64,000 nt of DNA from Bin87 sp965207585 (GTDB taxonomy: Bacteria > Chloroflexota > Dehalococcoidia > Lucifugimonadales > UBA3495). The notes under the pieces were generated by a model. The model had not been told where the DNA came from. It ran no database searches and worked only from the letters and a program-made list of their open reading frames with translations. The stretch's first letter is position 1, and every line of letters begins with the position of its first letter. Shown in pieces: positions 33,585-41,355 of this stretch. Location: assembly GCA_965207585.1 (NCBI GenBank), contig CBDBMT010000003.1, positions 1,240,001 to 1,304,000 on the forward strand, in the 5' to 3' direction. A program made the translations under genes and the position numbers.

Positions 33585-35508
33585 GAATACCGACCTGCCC
33601 CCGGCGGCGCTCTACGCCCGGGTGTCCAGCGACCGACAGGACGTGGACCTCTCCGTCGCCGCCCAACTCCGCGCCCTCCGCGACTACGCCGAGCGCAACG
33701 GCTACTCCATAGCCCGCGAGTACGTGGACGAGGCCGAGAGCGGGCGCATCGCCGACCGGCCCCAGTTCCGCAAGATGCTGGACGAGGCCAACAAGCCCAA
33801 CTCTCCATTCCAGGAGATTTTGGTCTGGAAATTCAGCAGGTTCACCCGCAAGCGTGAACACGCCGTGGCCTTCAAGTCCATGCTCCGCAGGAAGGGCATC
33901 CGCGTCGTCTCCATCACCGAGCACGCCGACGACTCCCCCACCGGCAAGCTCATGGAGGCCATCATCGAGTCGGTGGACGAATTCTACAGTGAAAATCTTG
34001 CCGAAGAGGTCTACCGGGGAATGCGGGAAGCCGCATCCCGGGGCTTCTGGGTCGCCAGCCGGGTGCCCTACGGCTATAGCAAGCTCATGGTCCAGGACGG
34101 CGCCAAGAAAAGGCCCACCCTGGAACCAGACCCCGACACCTCGCCAGTGGTTCAGCGCATCTTCAACCTGGCCGAGGCCGGACGCGGCATCCTGGACATC
34201 ACCCGCACCCTGAACGGCGAGGGCATCGCCAACCCCACCGGCAGGCCCTGGTCTAAGAACGGCGTTCACATCATCCTGCGCAACGAGACTTACACCGGCA
34301 CTCTGACCTGGGGTACCTCCGCGAAGCACAAGGGCGAGCCGGTGCGCGTGGACGACGCCTTCCCCGCCATCGTGTCCAAGACCCAGTTCCGCAAGGTCAA
34401 CAAGCAGTTGCGTGCCCGCGCTCCGAAACAGGCCCATCCCCGGCGGGTGGCCAGTTCCTACCTGCTCAGCGGTTTGGTCAAGTGCCGCGCCTGCCGCCGG
34501 GCCATGTCCGGCCAGGACGCCAAGAGCGGACAGTTTGCCTACTACGTCTGCCAGTCGTTGATGAAGCGGGGCAGCGGCGCCTGCGACTGTCCCCGGCTCA
34601 ACGCCCGCCGGTTCGAGGAGATGGTGGTTGACCGCATCCACGACAACATCCTCACCGAGTCCAACATCCGGGAACTGGTCAGGCTGGTGGACGAGGAGAT
34701 GGACGGCATCGCCCGGGAGCAGCGCCAGCGGCTGGAAACGGCCGAAGCGGAACTGGCCGACGTGAAGCGGAGGCTGGACCGCCTCTACAACCTGGCCGAG
34801 ACCACCGACCTGGACGTGGACGACTTCATGCCCCGGATCAGGGAGCATCGGGAAAGGCAGCAGAAATTGGAGGAAACTGCCGAGGATGCCCGGGTCATGC
34901 TATCCCAGCGGCGGGTGGTGCTGGACGACGTGGAGACCATCACCGCCTACTGCGAGGACCTGAGCGGGTATCTGCGGGAGAGCGAACTCACCGAGCGGCG
35001 GGCCTTCATCGAGTCCTTCGTCAGAGAGATCGTGGTGCAGCCCGGCGGCGCGTTGGTGCGCTACACAATCCCCATGCCTGAAGATAGCCCCATAGGGGGA
35101 AGGGACACCGAGGAGTTGGCTTTGCACTCCCCAGTACTGTCTACGGTCAAGTCTGGTGGGCCGGACTGGACAAAATCAAGAACCGAGGCCGATTCCGACG
35201 TCACCCCGTCCTGCGGCATGGGGATAGTATACGTCAGAACCGCCTCGTCCTCCACGATCTCGATGCCCTGCACGAAGTTGCGGATCAGGGCCTTCCGCTC
35301 CGGGAACGTCCCCTCCTGGAAGAGTGCGCGGAAGTCCTCCACGTACCCCTTGATCTCCTTCGAGGTGGGCAACTCCGCCCTCCGCTGCTCCAACTGGAAC
35401 TCGGCTTCCTCCCGCGCCGCAACAAGCTGGTCCTGGCGGCTCTTCAGGGACAGGATGCGGGGGGACAGGACCTCGATGGGCAACTGCTGGGTCTCCAACG
35501 CCTGGTAG
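33577..35508 (+). CDS. Large serine recombinase 1
   Basis: ATG 33577 has AGAGGTG seven bases upstream. The protein has a resolvase domain with catalytic Ser in YARVSSDRQ (residue 17), a recombinase domain (YGYSKLMVQDGAKKRPTLEP, NETYTGTLTWG), a zinc ribbon (CRACRRAMSG ... YYVC) and a coiled coil, ending naturally near YTIPMPEDSP. From about 35130 the frame runs through antisense of the second recombinase, so the last ~120 codons are probably readthrough and the true end has been lost at the junction. It should integrate or excise the element. Confidence 0.85.
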   Translation: MSKNTDLPPAALYARVSSDRQDVDLSVAAQLRALRDYAERNGYSIAREYVDEAESGRIADRPQFRKMLDEANKPNSPFQEILVWKFSRFTRKREHAVAFKSMLRRKGIRVVSITEHADDSPTGKLMEAIIESVDEFYSENLAEEVYRGMREAASRGFWVASRVPYGYSKLMVQDGAKKRPTLEPDPDTSPVVQRIFNLAEAGRGILDITRTLNGEGIANPTGRPWSKNGVHIILRNETYTGTLTWGTSAKHKGEPVRVDDAFPAIVSKTQFRKVNKQLRARAPKQAHPRRVASSYLLSGLVKCRACRRAMSGQDAKSGQFAYYVCQSLMKRGSGACDCPRLNARRFEEMVVDRIHDNILTESNIRELVRLVDEEMDGIAREQRQRLETAEAELADVKRRLDRLYNLAETTDLDVDDFMPRIREHRERQQKLEETAEDARVMLSQRRVVLDDVETITAYCEDLSGYLRESELTERRAFIESFVREIVVQPGGALVRYTIPMPEDSPIGGRDTEELALHSPVLSTVKSGGPDWTKSRTEADSDVTPSCGMGIVYVRTASSSTISMPCTKLRIRAFRSGNVPSWKSARKSSTYPLISFEVGNSALRCSNWNSASSRAATSWSWRLFRDRMRGDRTSMGNCWVSNAW

Positions 35509-36725
35509 AGGTTCTCCAACCGGGTCTCCACGTCGGACAGCTCGCTGTTGATGGCGGTCAGCCTGCCGTTGACCTCGCCGGCCAAAGCATCAATCTCCTC
35601 GGCCACCAACGTCACCAGTTCGGTGATGGTCTCCTCGGTGAGAATCCGCTCCCTGACCTTCTCGATCACCAGGTCCTCCACCTTGGTCGCGTTCAGGTAG
35701 CGGGCGGTGCAGGCTCCGGCCCCTTCCCGGAACAGGCTGGAGCAGACGTAGTAGGCGAACTGGCCGCTCTTGGCTCCCTGGGCCGAGTAGGACTTGCCGC
35801 ACACCCCGCAGCGGAGCAGTCCGCTCAGCAGGTACTGGCTCCCGACACGGCCGGGCCGCTGCACCGTGGGCGCCCGCTCGTGCAACCCCTGCTGCACCGC
35901 GTCGAACAACTCCCGGGACACCAGGGCGGGCCAGGCGTTCTCCACCCTCACCGGCTCTCCCGCCTTCTCGTCCTTGCTCTTGACGCCCCAAACCGCCGTC
36001 CCGGTGTAGGCTTCGTTGGTCAGCAGGTAGTGGATGACGTTCTTCTGCCAGCGCTTGCCCTTGTTGGTGATGCCCCGGCGGTTCAGCTCCTTGCAGATTT
36101 CCGCCAGCCCGTTGCCCCTACGGGAACTCTCGAATATCTCCCTAACGATGGGCGCGGTCACGGGATCGACCTCCAGCGTGGGGCGGTCCTTCACCCCGTC
36201 GCTGACCTTGACGCGGGTGTAGCCGAAGGGAGCCCTGGAGCCCAGGAAGAAGCCCCGGGACGCGGCCTCCCGCATTCCCCGCGTCACTTCTTGCCCTAGA
36301 TTCTCGCTGTAATATTCGTCCACCGACTCGATGATGCCCTCAAGGAGCCGGCCGGTGGCGTTGTCCTCGGCCTGCTCGGTGATGGACACCACGCGGATGC
36401 CCTTGCGCCGCAACTGGGCTTTGAAGGCCACGGCGTGCTCCCGCTTGCGGGTGAACCGGCTGAATTTCCAGACGAGAATGACCTGGAAAGGGGCCTTGGG
36501 CTTGGAGCCCTCGTCGATCATCTCCCGGAACTGGGGCCGGTCGGCGATCCTGCCGCTTTCGGCCTCGTCCACGTACTCCCGGGCCACGGAGTAGCCGTTG
36601 CTCTTGGCGTAATCCCTTAGCGCCCGAAGCTGGGCGGCCACGGACAAGTCCACGTCCTGGCGGTCGCTGGAGACCCGGGCGTAGAGGACCGCCGGGGTCA
36701 GGGGTACAAACTCGCGCTTTTTCAT
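35061..36725 (-). CDS. Large serine recombinase 2, convergent with recombinase 1
   Basis: The 554-residue protein has LYARVSSDRQDVDLSVAAQL with catalytic Ser near residue 19, a recombinase domain (APFGYTRVKVSDGVKDRPTL), a zinc ribbon (CGVCGKSYSAQGAKSGQ) and a long coiled coil (INSELSDVETRLENLYQALE). Its resolvase domain is closely related to recombinase 1. Its 3' end (VLDFVQSGPPDLTVDST) overlaps the 3' end of recombinase 1. GGAAGG lies upstream of ATG 36725. A CopG-like gene sits 38 bases before it. Confidence 0.87.
   Translation of the reverse strand: MKKREFVPLTPAVLYARVSSDRQDVDLSVAAQLRALRDYAKSNGYSVAREYVDEAESGRIADRPQFREMIDEGSKPKAPFQVILVWKFSRFTRKREHAVAFKAQLRRKGIRVVSITEQAEDNATGRLLEGIIESVDEYYSENLGQEVTRGMREAASRGFFLGSRAPFGYTRVKVSDGVKDRPTLEVDPVTAPIVREIFESSRRGNGLAEICKELNRRGITNKGKRWQKNVIHYLLTNEAYTGTAVWGVKSKDEKAGEPVRVENAWPALVSRELFDAVQQGLHERAPTVQRPGRVGSQYLLSGLLRCGVCGKSYSAQGAKSGQFAYYVCSSLFREGAGACTARYLNATKVEDLVIEKVRERILTEETITELVTLVAEEIDALAGEVNGRLTAINSELSDVETRLENLYQALETQQLPIEVLSPRILSLKSRQDQLVAAREEAEFQLEQRRAELPTSKEIKGYVEDFRALFQEGTFPERKALIRNFVQGIEIVEDEAVLTYTIPMPQDGVTSESASVLDFVQSGPPDLTVDSTGECKANSSVSLPPMGLSSGMGIV
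35134..35184. other. Attachment-like site in the shared recombinase 3' ends
   Basis: GTACTGTCTACGGTCAAG, 13 central bases, then ACTGGACAAAATCAAGAACC. Both arms recur, with one mismatch each, at 17615-17665, where the central GGTGGGCC is inverted to GGCCCACC. The site is where the two recombinase genes converge, as expected for an attachment core beside an integrase gene. Confidence 0.5.
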
Positions 36726-36763
36726 CTTGCCTTCCTTGCTGCCTCCGTTTCATCCGTCTCCGC

Positions 36764-36955
36764 CTACCGGGAACGCCGCCGCATCCGCTCCTTCGCTCGC
36801 CACTCCCGCTCCTCCATGTACAGGCGGATGGCCTCCCGCAGAAGCTCGCTCACGGTGCGCTCCTCCTCCTTCGCCACCTGGCGCAGGCGCTGGGCCTGCG
36901 GCGGGGGCAACGAGAACGTGACGGTCTCGGTGTTCCTGGATATTGTCGGGGCCAT
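36764..36955 (-). CDS. Ribbon-helix-helix (CopG-like) regulator 2
   Basis: The 63-residue protein begins MAPTISRNTETVTFSLPPPQ and has TVSELLREAIRLYMEEREWR. It is the counterpart of the protein at 33342 and precedes recombinase 2. A TATAAT box lies 20-25 bases before the start, so it is likely the first gene of a two-gene operon. Confidence 0.78.
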   Translation of the reverse strand: MAPTISRNTETVTFSLPPPQAQRLRQVAKEEERTVSELLREAIRLYMEEREWRAKERMRRRSR

Positions 36956-36975
36956 GAGCGCTCCTTGCGCTGACT

Positions 36976-36981
36976 ATTATA
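36976..36981 (-). promoter_or_regulatory. -10 box of the copG2-recombinase 2 operon
   Basis: TATAAT on the minus strand, with TTAGAG about 17 bases upstream and GTAAGACAA between them. The latter word is also found before copG1 and may be an operator. Confidence 0.5.
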
Positions 36982-37069
36982 CCACGTTGTCTTACACTCT
37001 AACAGTGGGAAACCGGCCTTTGGCCCTCCGGCAACGGCGCCGGGCGTTGGCGCCCTCCGGGTCCGTGGT

Positions 37070-37377
37070 TTGCAACATTTCGCAACCTTGCCACCTGTTG
37101 CACACAGACATGGGAAGGGTAACCGCTTCCCTTTTGGGCACCGGTGGAAACCACCGGAACGGCTCCGCCGGCACTTTGGGACACGGTTCCCGGCATCTTT
37201 GCCCCTATCGGACAGACCCCGTGGCCTAGCGGTCGTTGTCGCATTCGTACCTGAATGGCGTACCTGTCGGATGGCCTTTGGCGTCTTTGCGCTGAGAGTC
37301 TGACGTGTCGACTCTGCAACATATTGCAGTGGCGGGGACGTAACGGGACAGGGTTGCGGCAAGTTGCGGCAAAATTG
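37070..37377. repeat. Cluster of TTGCAACA-type words in a long non-coding spacer
   Basis: The spacer 36982-37443 has no gene. It carries TTGCAACATTTCGCAA (37070-37085), TGTTGCA (37097-37103), the perfect palindrome CTGCAACATATTGCAG (37314-37329) and the tandem GTTGCGGCAA (37353-37362 and 37363-37372). A TTGCAACATAG also lies before the other replication-relaxation gene, near 28885. These could be binding sites of the replication-relaxation or CopG proteins, or an origin of transfer. Confidence 0.45.
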
Positions 37378-37443
37378 TCCATTCGGGGCTGGTGAAGGCC
37401 CCCTATTGGAAAGGTCCGGCGCAGGAAAGTTGTACTTTGGGCA

Positions 37444-39459
37444 TCAGTACAATCCGGCCAGCGGCGCCCGGTCCAGGGAGTGCGGCGGTGGCAGTATCCA
37501 CGCCTCGCCCAGGATGCCGTGTTCGCCCAGGGCCTCCGCGTTGGCGGTGATGACGTCAAGACCCTCCATGCCGTCGGCCACGTCCAAGAAGGCGGTCTCG
37601 TTCTCGGCAGTCTCGAACACGAACAGCACCCCGGGCGTGCGGCCTCCGTGGTCCCGCTCCGCCCAGCCCGAGGCGAAGTAGCGGCGATAGGACGCAAGGC
37701 GCTGGGGGATGCGCTTGGGCGTGGTGGCCCTTCGCTCGAACTCCAGCAGGAAGGGATGCCATTTGCCTTTATATTCCAGGGTGAACGATGCGTCGGGATG
37801 GATCGCGTAGTTGGTGCGATTGCAGCGGTAGCCGATGCTGGAGCGGTGGGTGGGCAGCAGGTCGAACAGGTCGTGGTCATCGGAACGGGACACCTCGGCG
37901 GTCAGGGATGCGGCGAAGTCGGTTACACCGCTGTGGTGGTGTGGCTGGGAGGCCAGGGCGCGCAGGGCGGTGCCGGCATAGACCTTGGGGTCGGAAATAG
38001 CGGGCTGGGCAGTCCAGCGGTCCAGGGTGAGGCCCACGGCGGCCCGGTCCCGTCGGGCCAGGCAGGTCAGCCCCCGGTCGGTGAGCATGAGCCGGGAATC
38101 GTCCTCCTGCACCAGGTCACGTTCACGGAAGGAACGGAGAATCTGGTTGACCCGGCGGAGGGTCACGCCGCCCATCAGCCCGGCCAGCTGCTCCCGGCTG
38201 CACAGGGGCCAGGCGGCCAGTAGGTCCAGTACGTCCTTCTCAGCCCGGGACAGTTGGATTGCCAGGGCCGACGCCAGCTGCTGAGCAGGCTCCGGCATGG
38301 CGGCCCGGACGTTGGTGGAGTAGAGGTTGTCGGCGTCAGGCCTGGGGTCGTCGCCCCGGGACCCGTGGGCCGATTCCAGAAGGCCGTCAGCCCAGGGCAG
38401 GATGGCCGCCAGGCTGGTTTCGGGGGAGATTTCCACCGGAGGGTTCAAGCCCAGGCCATAGCCGCACTGCTGCCAGACCACTCCCGTGTGGTCTCCGGCC
38501 AGCAGTTCCCCCTCCGTGGCGACGAAGGTCCGGCGGCGCTCCGACGGGTCGCCCAGCGCGCGAATCGCCCGGCGGGTGGCCTGGTCGGCCTGGGTAACTA
38601 CCAAGGTGAGAAAGGGCCTCTGGTTGCTGCGCAGATGCTCGATGCTGCGTAGCCGGTAGCGCAGGTTGGACGTGGGCAGCATCGGTCCCTGGCGGATGAT
38701 ACCGATGGTGAGACCCCCGGACAGCGTGACCAGCAGGTCGTAGGGGCCGCGGCGGTGGTGGTCCACCCGCACCTCCTCCTGTCTCGGGTCGGCGTCGGCG
38801 ATCATGGCGGCCACGCGGTAGAGCACGGCCACGGCGTCCAGCCGCTCCGCCAGCAGCCGGAACCACTGCCGGGACAGCGGGTAGGCCGTCAGCATGTGCC
38901 GGCGGCCCCGGGTGGCGGCGCCGGCGGCCGTGACACCTTTATCCGTGGGAAAGTACCGGCGCTGGGGGCGGGACCCCAGCGCGCCCAGGTGGTGGGACAC
39001 GGTGTCCACCAGGCCGCGCTTGACCAGCTTGTCCAGCCGTTCGCGGAGGGTGGACGCGGGAAGCCGTCCGAAGCGGGAGAGTTCATCCACGGTGGCCAGG
39101 GGCGCGGCGCACAGCAGCAGCAGCGCGTCCTCCAGGCCCCGGCGCAGGTAGCGCAGGGCCGGGTCGGGACGCAGCCCCTCCAGGTCGATGATGAGCTCCA
39201 GCGTGGCCGCCTCGATTGCCTGCGTGCTCTGGCCCACGGTGTCCAGGACGGCGGCGGGCACGGCGCGTCCGCCGTGGCCCCGTTCCAGGTAGCGCCACAG
39301 GGTGTGGCGGGACATCCCCAGGCTCTCGGCGGTCTGCTTCTGCCCGTGCCTGCGCTGGTGGGCCTGCACGTATTCGCGGATGGCGTCTTCGAGAGCCTCC
39401 CGGCTTTCCGTCGCTGAGTGTTTGGCCGTTGCCGGCGTTGCCGGCTGACTTTTCGCCAA
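37444..39459 (-). CDS. Replication-relaxation-like protein of mobile region (right)
   Basis: A TTG start has AGGAGG eight bases upstream. The 671-residue protein parallels the one at 28973: RHGQKQTAESLGMSRHTLWR, a winged helix LLCAAPLATVDELSRFGRLP, GLVDTVSHHLGALGSRPQRR and a C-terminal THRSSIGY with FLLEFERRATTPKRIPQRL. It points toward the recombinases from the right side, mirroring the left copy. Diverged rather than identical, so the mirror was built from two related elements rather than a recent inversion. Confidence 0.65.
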   Translation of the reverse strand: MAKSQPATPATAKHSATESREALEDAIREYVQAHQRRHGQKQTAESLGMSRHTLWRYLERGHGGRAVPAAVLDTVGQSTQAIEAATLELIIDLEGLRPDPALRYLRRGLEDALLLLCAAPLATVDELSRFGRLPASTLRERLDKLVKRGLVDTVSHHLGALGSRPQRRYFPTDKGVTAAGAATRGRRHMLTAYPLSRQWFRLLAERLDAVAVLYRVAAMIADADPRQEEVRVDHHRRGPYDLLVTLSGGLTIGIIRQGPMLPTSNLRYRLRSIEHLRSNQRPFLTLVVTQADQATRRAIRALGDPSERRRTFVATEGELLAGDHTGVVWQQCGYGLGLNPPVEISPETSLAAILPWADGLLESAHGSRGDDPRPDADNLYSTNVRAAMPEPAQQLASALAIQLSRAEKDVLDLLAAWPLCSREQLAGLMGGVTLRRVNQILRSFRERDLVQEDDSRLMLTDRGLTCLARRDRAAVGLTLDRWTAQPAISDPKVYAGTALRALASQPHHHSGVTDFAASLTAEVSRSDDHDLFDLLPTHRSSIGYRCNRTNYAIHPDASFTLEYKGKWHPFLLEFERRATTPKRIPQRLASYRRYFASGWAERDHGGRTPGVLFVFETAENETAFLDVADGMEGLDVITANAEALGEHGILGEAWILPPPHSLDRAPLAGLY

Positions 39460-39907
39460 GGTGATTCCTCCTGAGGTTGGGGACTAACATTCCATCGTCC
39501 AGGAGAAATCGCTGGCACATGATGCCCTCCAAGGCATGAAATTCGAGCGGGTCTTGTGGTGGGGGCCGACTGCCTTTGAGCTGATCGGTGAACTCCCGGT
39601 GCGTCGTGCCCACTGGCCTGCTCACAGGGAGGGCCAGTTCACCGTTGCCGATGAAGGGCAGCCGCATCAGGGGCGTCCAAGATTGGGGCGCGTCAAAAGA
39701 CCATGGAGTTAGCGTAACACGCGAAAACGGCTGTCGTCAGTGGGCAGTTGTCAGTGATGGCGACCCGGACCGGCGGGGGCCTCATATTGATCCGCCTTCA
39801 CGTTTTTGTGAGCGGGCCGAGGATTGCACCCTGGTGAACAATACCGAGGTGTAAGTCCCGTTCCGCAAGTGAGCCATCGGCCATCGCCAACGACGGTCAG
39901 GTGCGAA
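39460..39907. other. Spacer without a supported gene
   Basis: Contains a minus-strand open frame from 39667 (LPFIGNGELALPVSRPVG...) that reads protein-like for about 75 codons, then overlaps the replication-relaxation gene out of frame. It could be the 5' remnant of a gene. There are also short GTCAGTGG/GTCAGTGA repeats near 39737-39757. Confidence 0.35.
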
Positions 39908-40449
39908 ATGACCACCTCCGACGCCACCGCTAGGACATCCCATGCCCGGGCCGCTTCCGCCTGCCGGACCTCCCCGAACGCGAGCCCGACGACCTGACAT
40001 CCCCCGAGCACCTCAGCGAGATCGGCCTGCACCACCACATGAAGCAGTTCCTGGGCAACCCAGAAACCACCATCGTGTCCGTTGAGAAGTACCTCACCGA
40101 CCGGCTCGGCGTCGGGATGGAGTATCCCGACCTGCTGGTGGCCTTCGGCGTGGACCCTATGCTGTACCAGGAGACCAATCGGTACGTTGTCTCCCAACAG
40201 GGGAAACCGCCGGACCGGGTCCTGGAGATAGCGTCGAAGGGCACCGGCCACGTCGACGCGGGGGAGAAGCGGGAGTTCTGCGGGAGTCTGGGGATACCCG
40301 AGTACTGGCGATTTGACTCCACCGGGGAGCTCCACCGGGCCAGGCTGGTCAGGGACCGATTGGTGCAGGGACTCATCAACCCATCGACATCGCCGAGCCG
40401 GTTACCGCCACCTTCATCTCTTCGGTGGATTCGGGGTGAGGCTGCATAG
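39908..40449 (+). pseudogene. Uma2-family gene, frameshifted remnant
   Basis: The sequence starts ATGACCACCTCCGACGCCAC, as intact Uma2 genes do, then shifts frame before RFRLPDLPEREPDDLTSPEH. A continuous frame from there covers YPDLLVAFG, KPPDRVLEIASKGTG and GIPEYWRFDSTGEL, and a second shift near 40370 ends it. The coiled-coil tail is missing. At least two frameshifts mark it as dead. Confidence 0.7.
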
Positions 40450-40499
40450 TATCATAGTGCCCGAGACAGATGGTCAATGCCAATGAAGGAGTATTTCTC

Positions 40500-40970
40500 A
40501 TGCCAGAAGTGGAGAACAGGTTGAAGGAGTTGGGCTATGAACTCCCACCGCCCCGGCGCACCCAGCGGGGCAACTACATCCCCGCCGTGCGCACCGGCAG
40601 CCTGGTGAGTCTGTCGGGCACAGGCCCTGATCTGCCCGACGGCGCCCCGCTCCACGTGGGGAAGCTGGGGTCAGACCTGACCATAGATCAGGGATGCGAC
40701 TGCGCGCGCCTGGCGATGCTGCACCTGCTGACCAACCTGAAAGAGGAGATAGGAGACCTGGATAAGCTGAAGCGGGTGGTCAAGCTACTGTGCATGATCA
40801 ACGCCGACCCCGGCTTCCGCGACATCCCTAGGGTCGCCAACGGCGCGTCAGACCTGCTGATCAGCCTGTACGGGGAGCGGGGCCGCCACGCCCGTTCCGC
40901 AGCGGGCATGTCCACCCTGCCCGGAGATATGCCGGTGGAGATAGAAATGGTTGTAGAGGTGGAGCGCTAG
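40500..40970 (+). CDS. RidA/YjgF-family protein
   Basis: ATG 40500 has AAGGAG eight bases upstream. The 156-residue protein has NYIPAVRTGSLVSLSGTGPD, a GKLGSDLTIDQGCDCARLAM helix and RVVKLLCMINADPGFRDIPR, the usual order of the RidA/YjgF fold, with a C-terminal VEIEMVVEVER strand. The group with ~150 residues and an N-terminal LKELGYELPPPR belongs to the YjgF-like proteins often near other enzymes. Enamine/imine deaminase activity is a family inference; the usual catalytic Arg is not clearly placed. Confidence 0.8.
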   Translation: MPEVENRLKELGYELPPPRRTQRGNYIPAVRTGSLVSLSGTGPDLPDGAPLHVGKLGSDLTIDQGCDCARLAMLHLLTNLKEEIGDLDKLKRVVKLLCMINADPGFRDIPRVANGASDLLISLYGERGRHARSAAGMSTLPGDMPVEIEMVVEVER

Positions 40971-41355
40971 CAATCGGTCAAACCTGACTTTGGCGACGGA
41001 CCAGGATCCCGGCTTAGGATGGTATGTCGGCGCCGGTTTGTGTTGCCGTGAAGCGTCGTTTGGACCGCGCATGGAGGAGTCCGGTTCGGGTTGCGACGGA
41101 AGAAACGCTCTCAAGCCGTGGCAGAAGCAGCAGTGGCGCATTCCAGGGTGATCGCCGGCTTCGTGGATCACATGGAGTACGTCAGGCGCCCACGGCTCAG
41201 ATTGAGCGCAGACCATTTTGCGCTTGTGTCCGCTGGAATATCCCGTACGACTGCTGTCATACCGGCGTTATGATCGCTTGGCCCTATGATAACGCACCGG
41301 ATTCCCGCGATCACCCTGGCAACGCCGCCGCCGAACGTGGAGTAGGGGGTACCCT
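40971..41355. other. Spacer upstream of the permease
   Basis: Small ORFs here lack protein-like character. A TATGAT word at 41285-41290 could be a -10 box for the permease, with no convincing -35. No purine riboswitch pattern is recognised. Confidence 0.4.

Noticed and set aside
35190..35508. Last ~100 codons of recombinase 1 as a genuine domain
   Set aside because: They are antisense of the conserved C-terminal half of recombinase 2 and have low-complexity Ser/Arg content.
39083..39667. Minus-strand ORF overlapping the start of the right replication-relaxation gene
   Set aside because: The first 75 codons look protein-like but the rest is out-of-frame overlap with a supported gene; noted only as a possible remnant.
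40971..41355. Purine riboswitch before the permease
   Set aside because: No conserved purine-aptamer loop pattern was found in the spacer.
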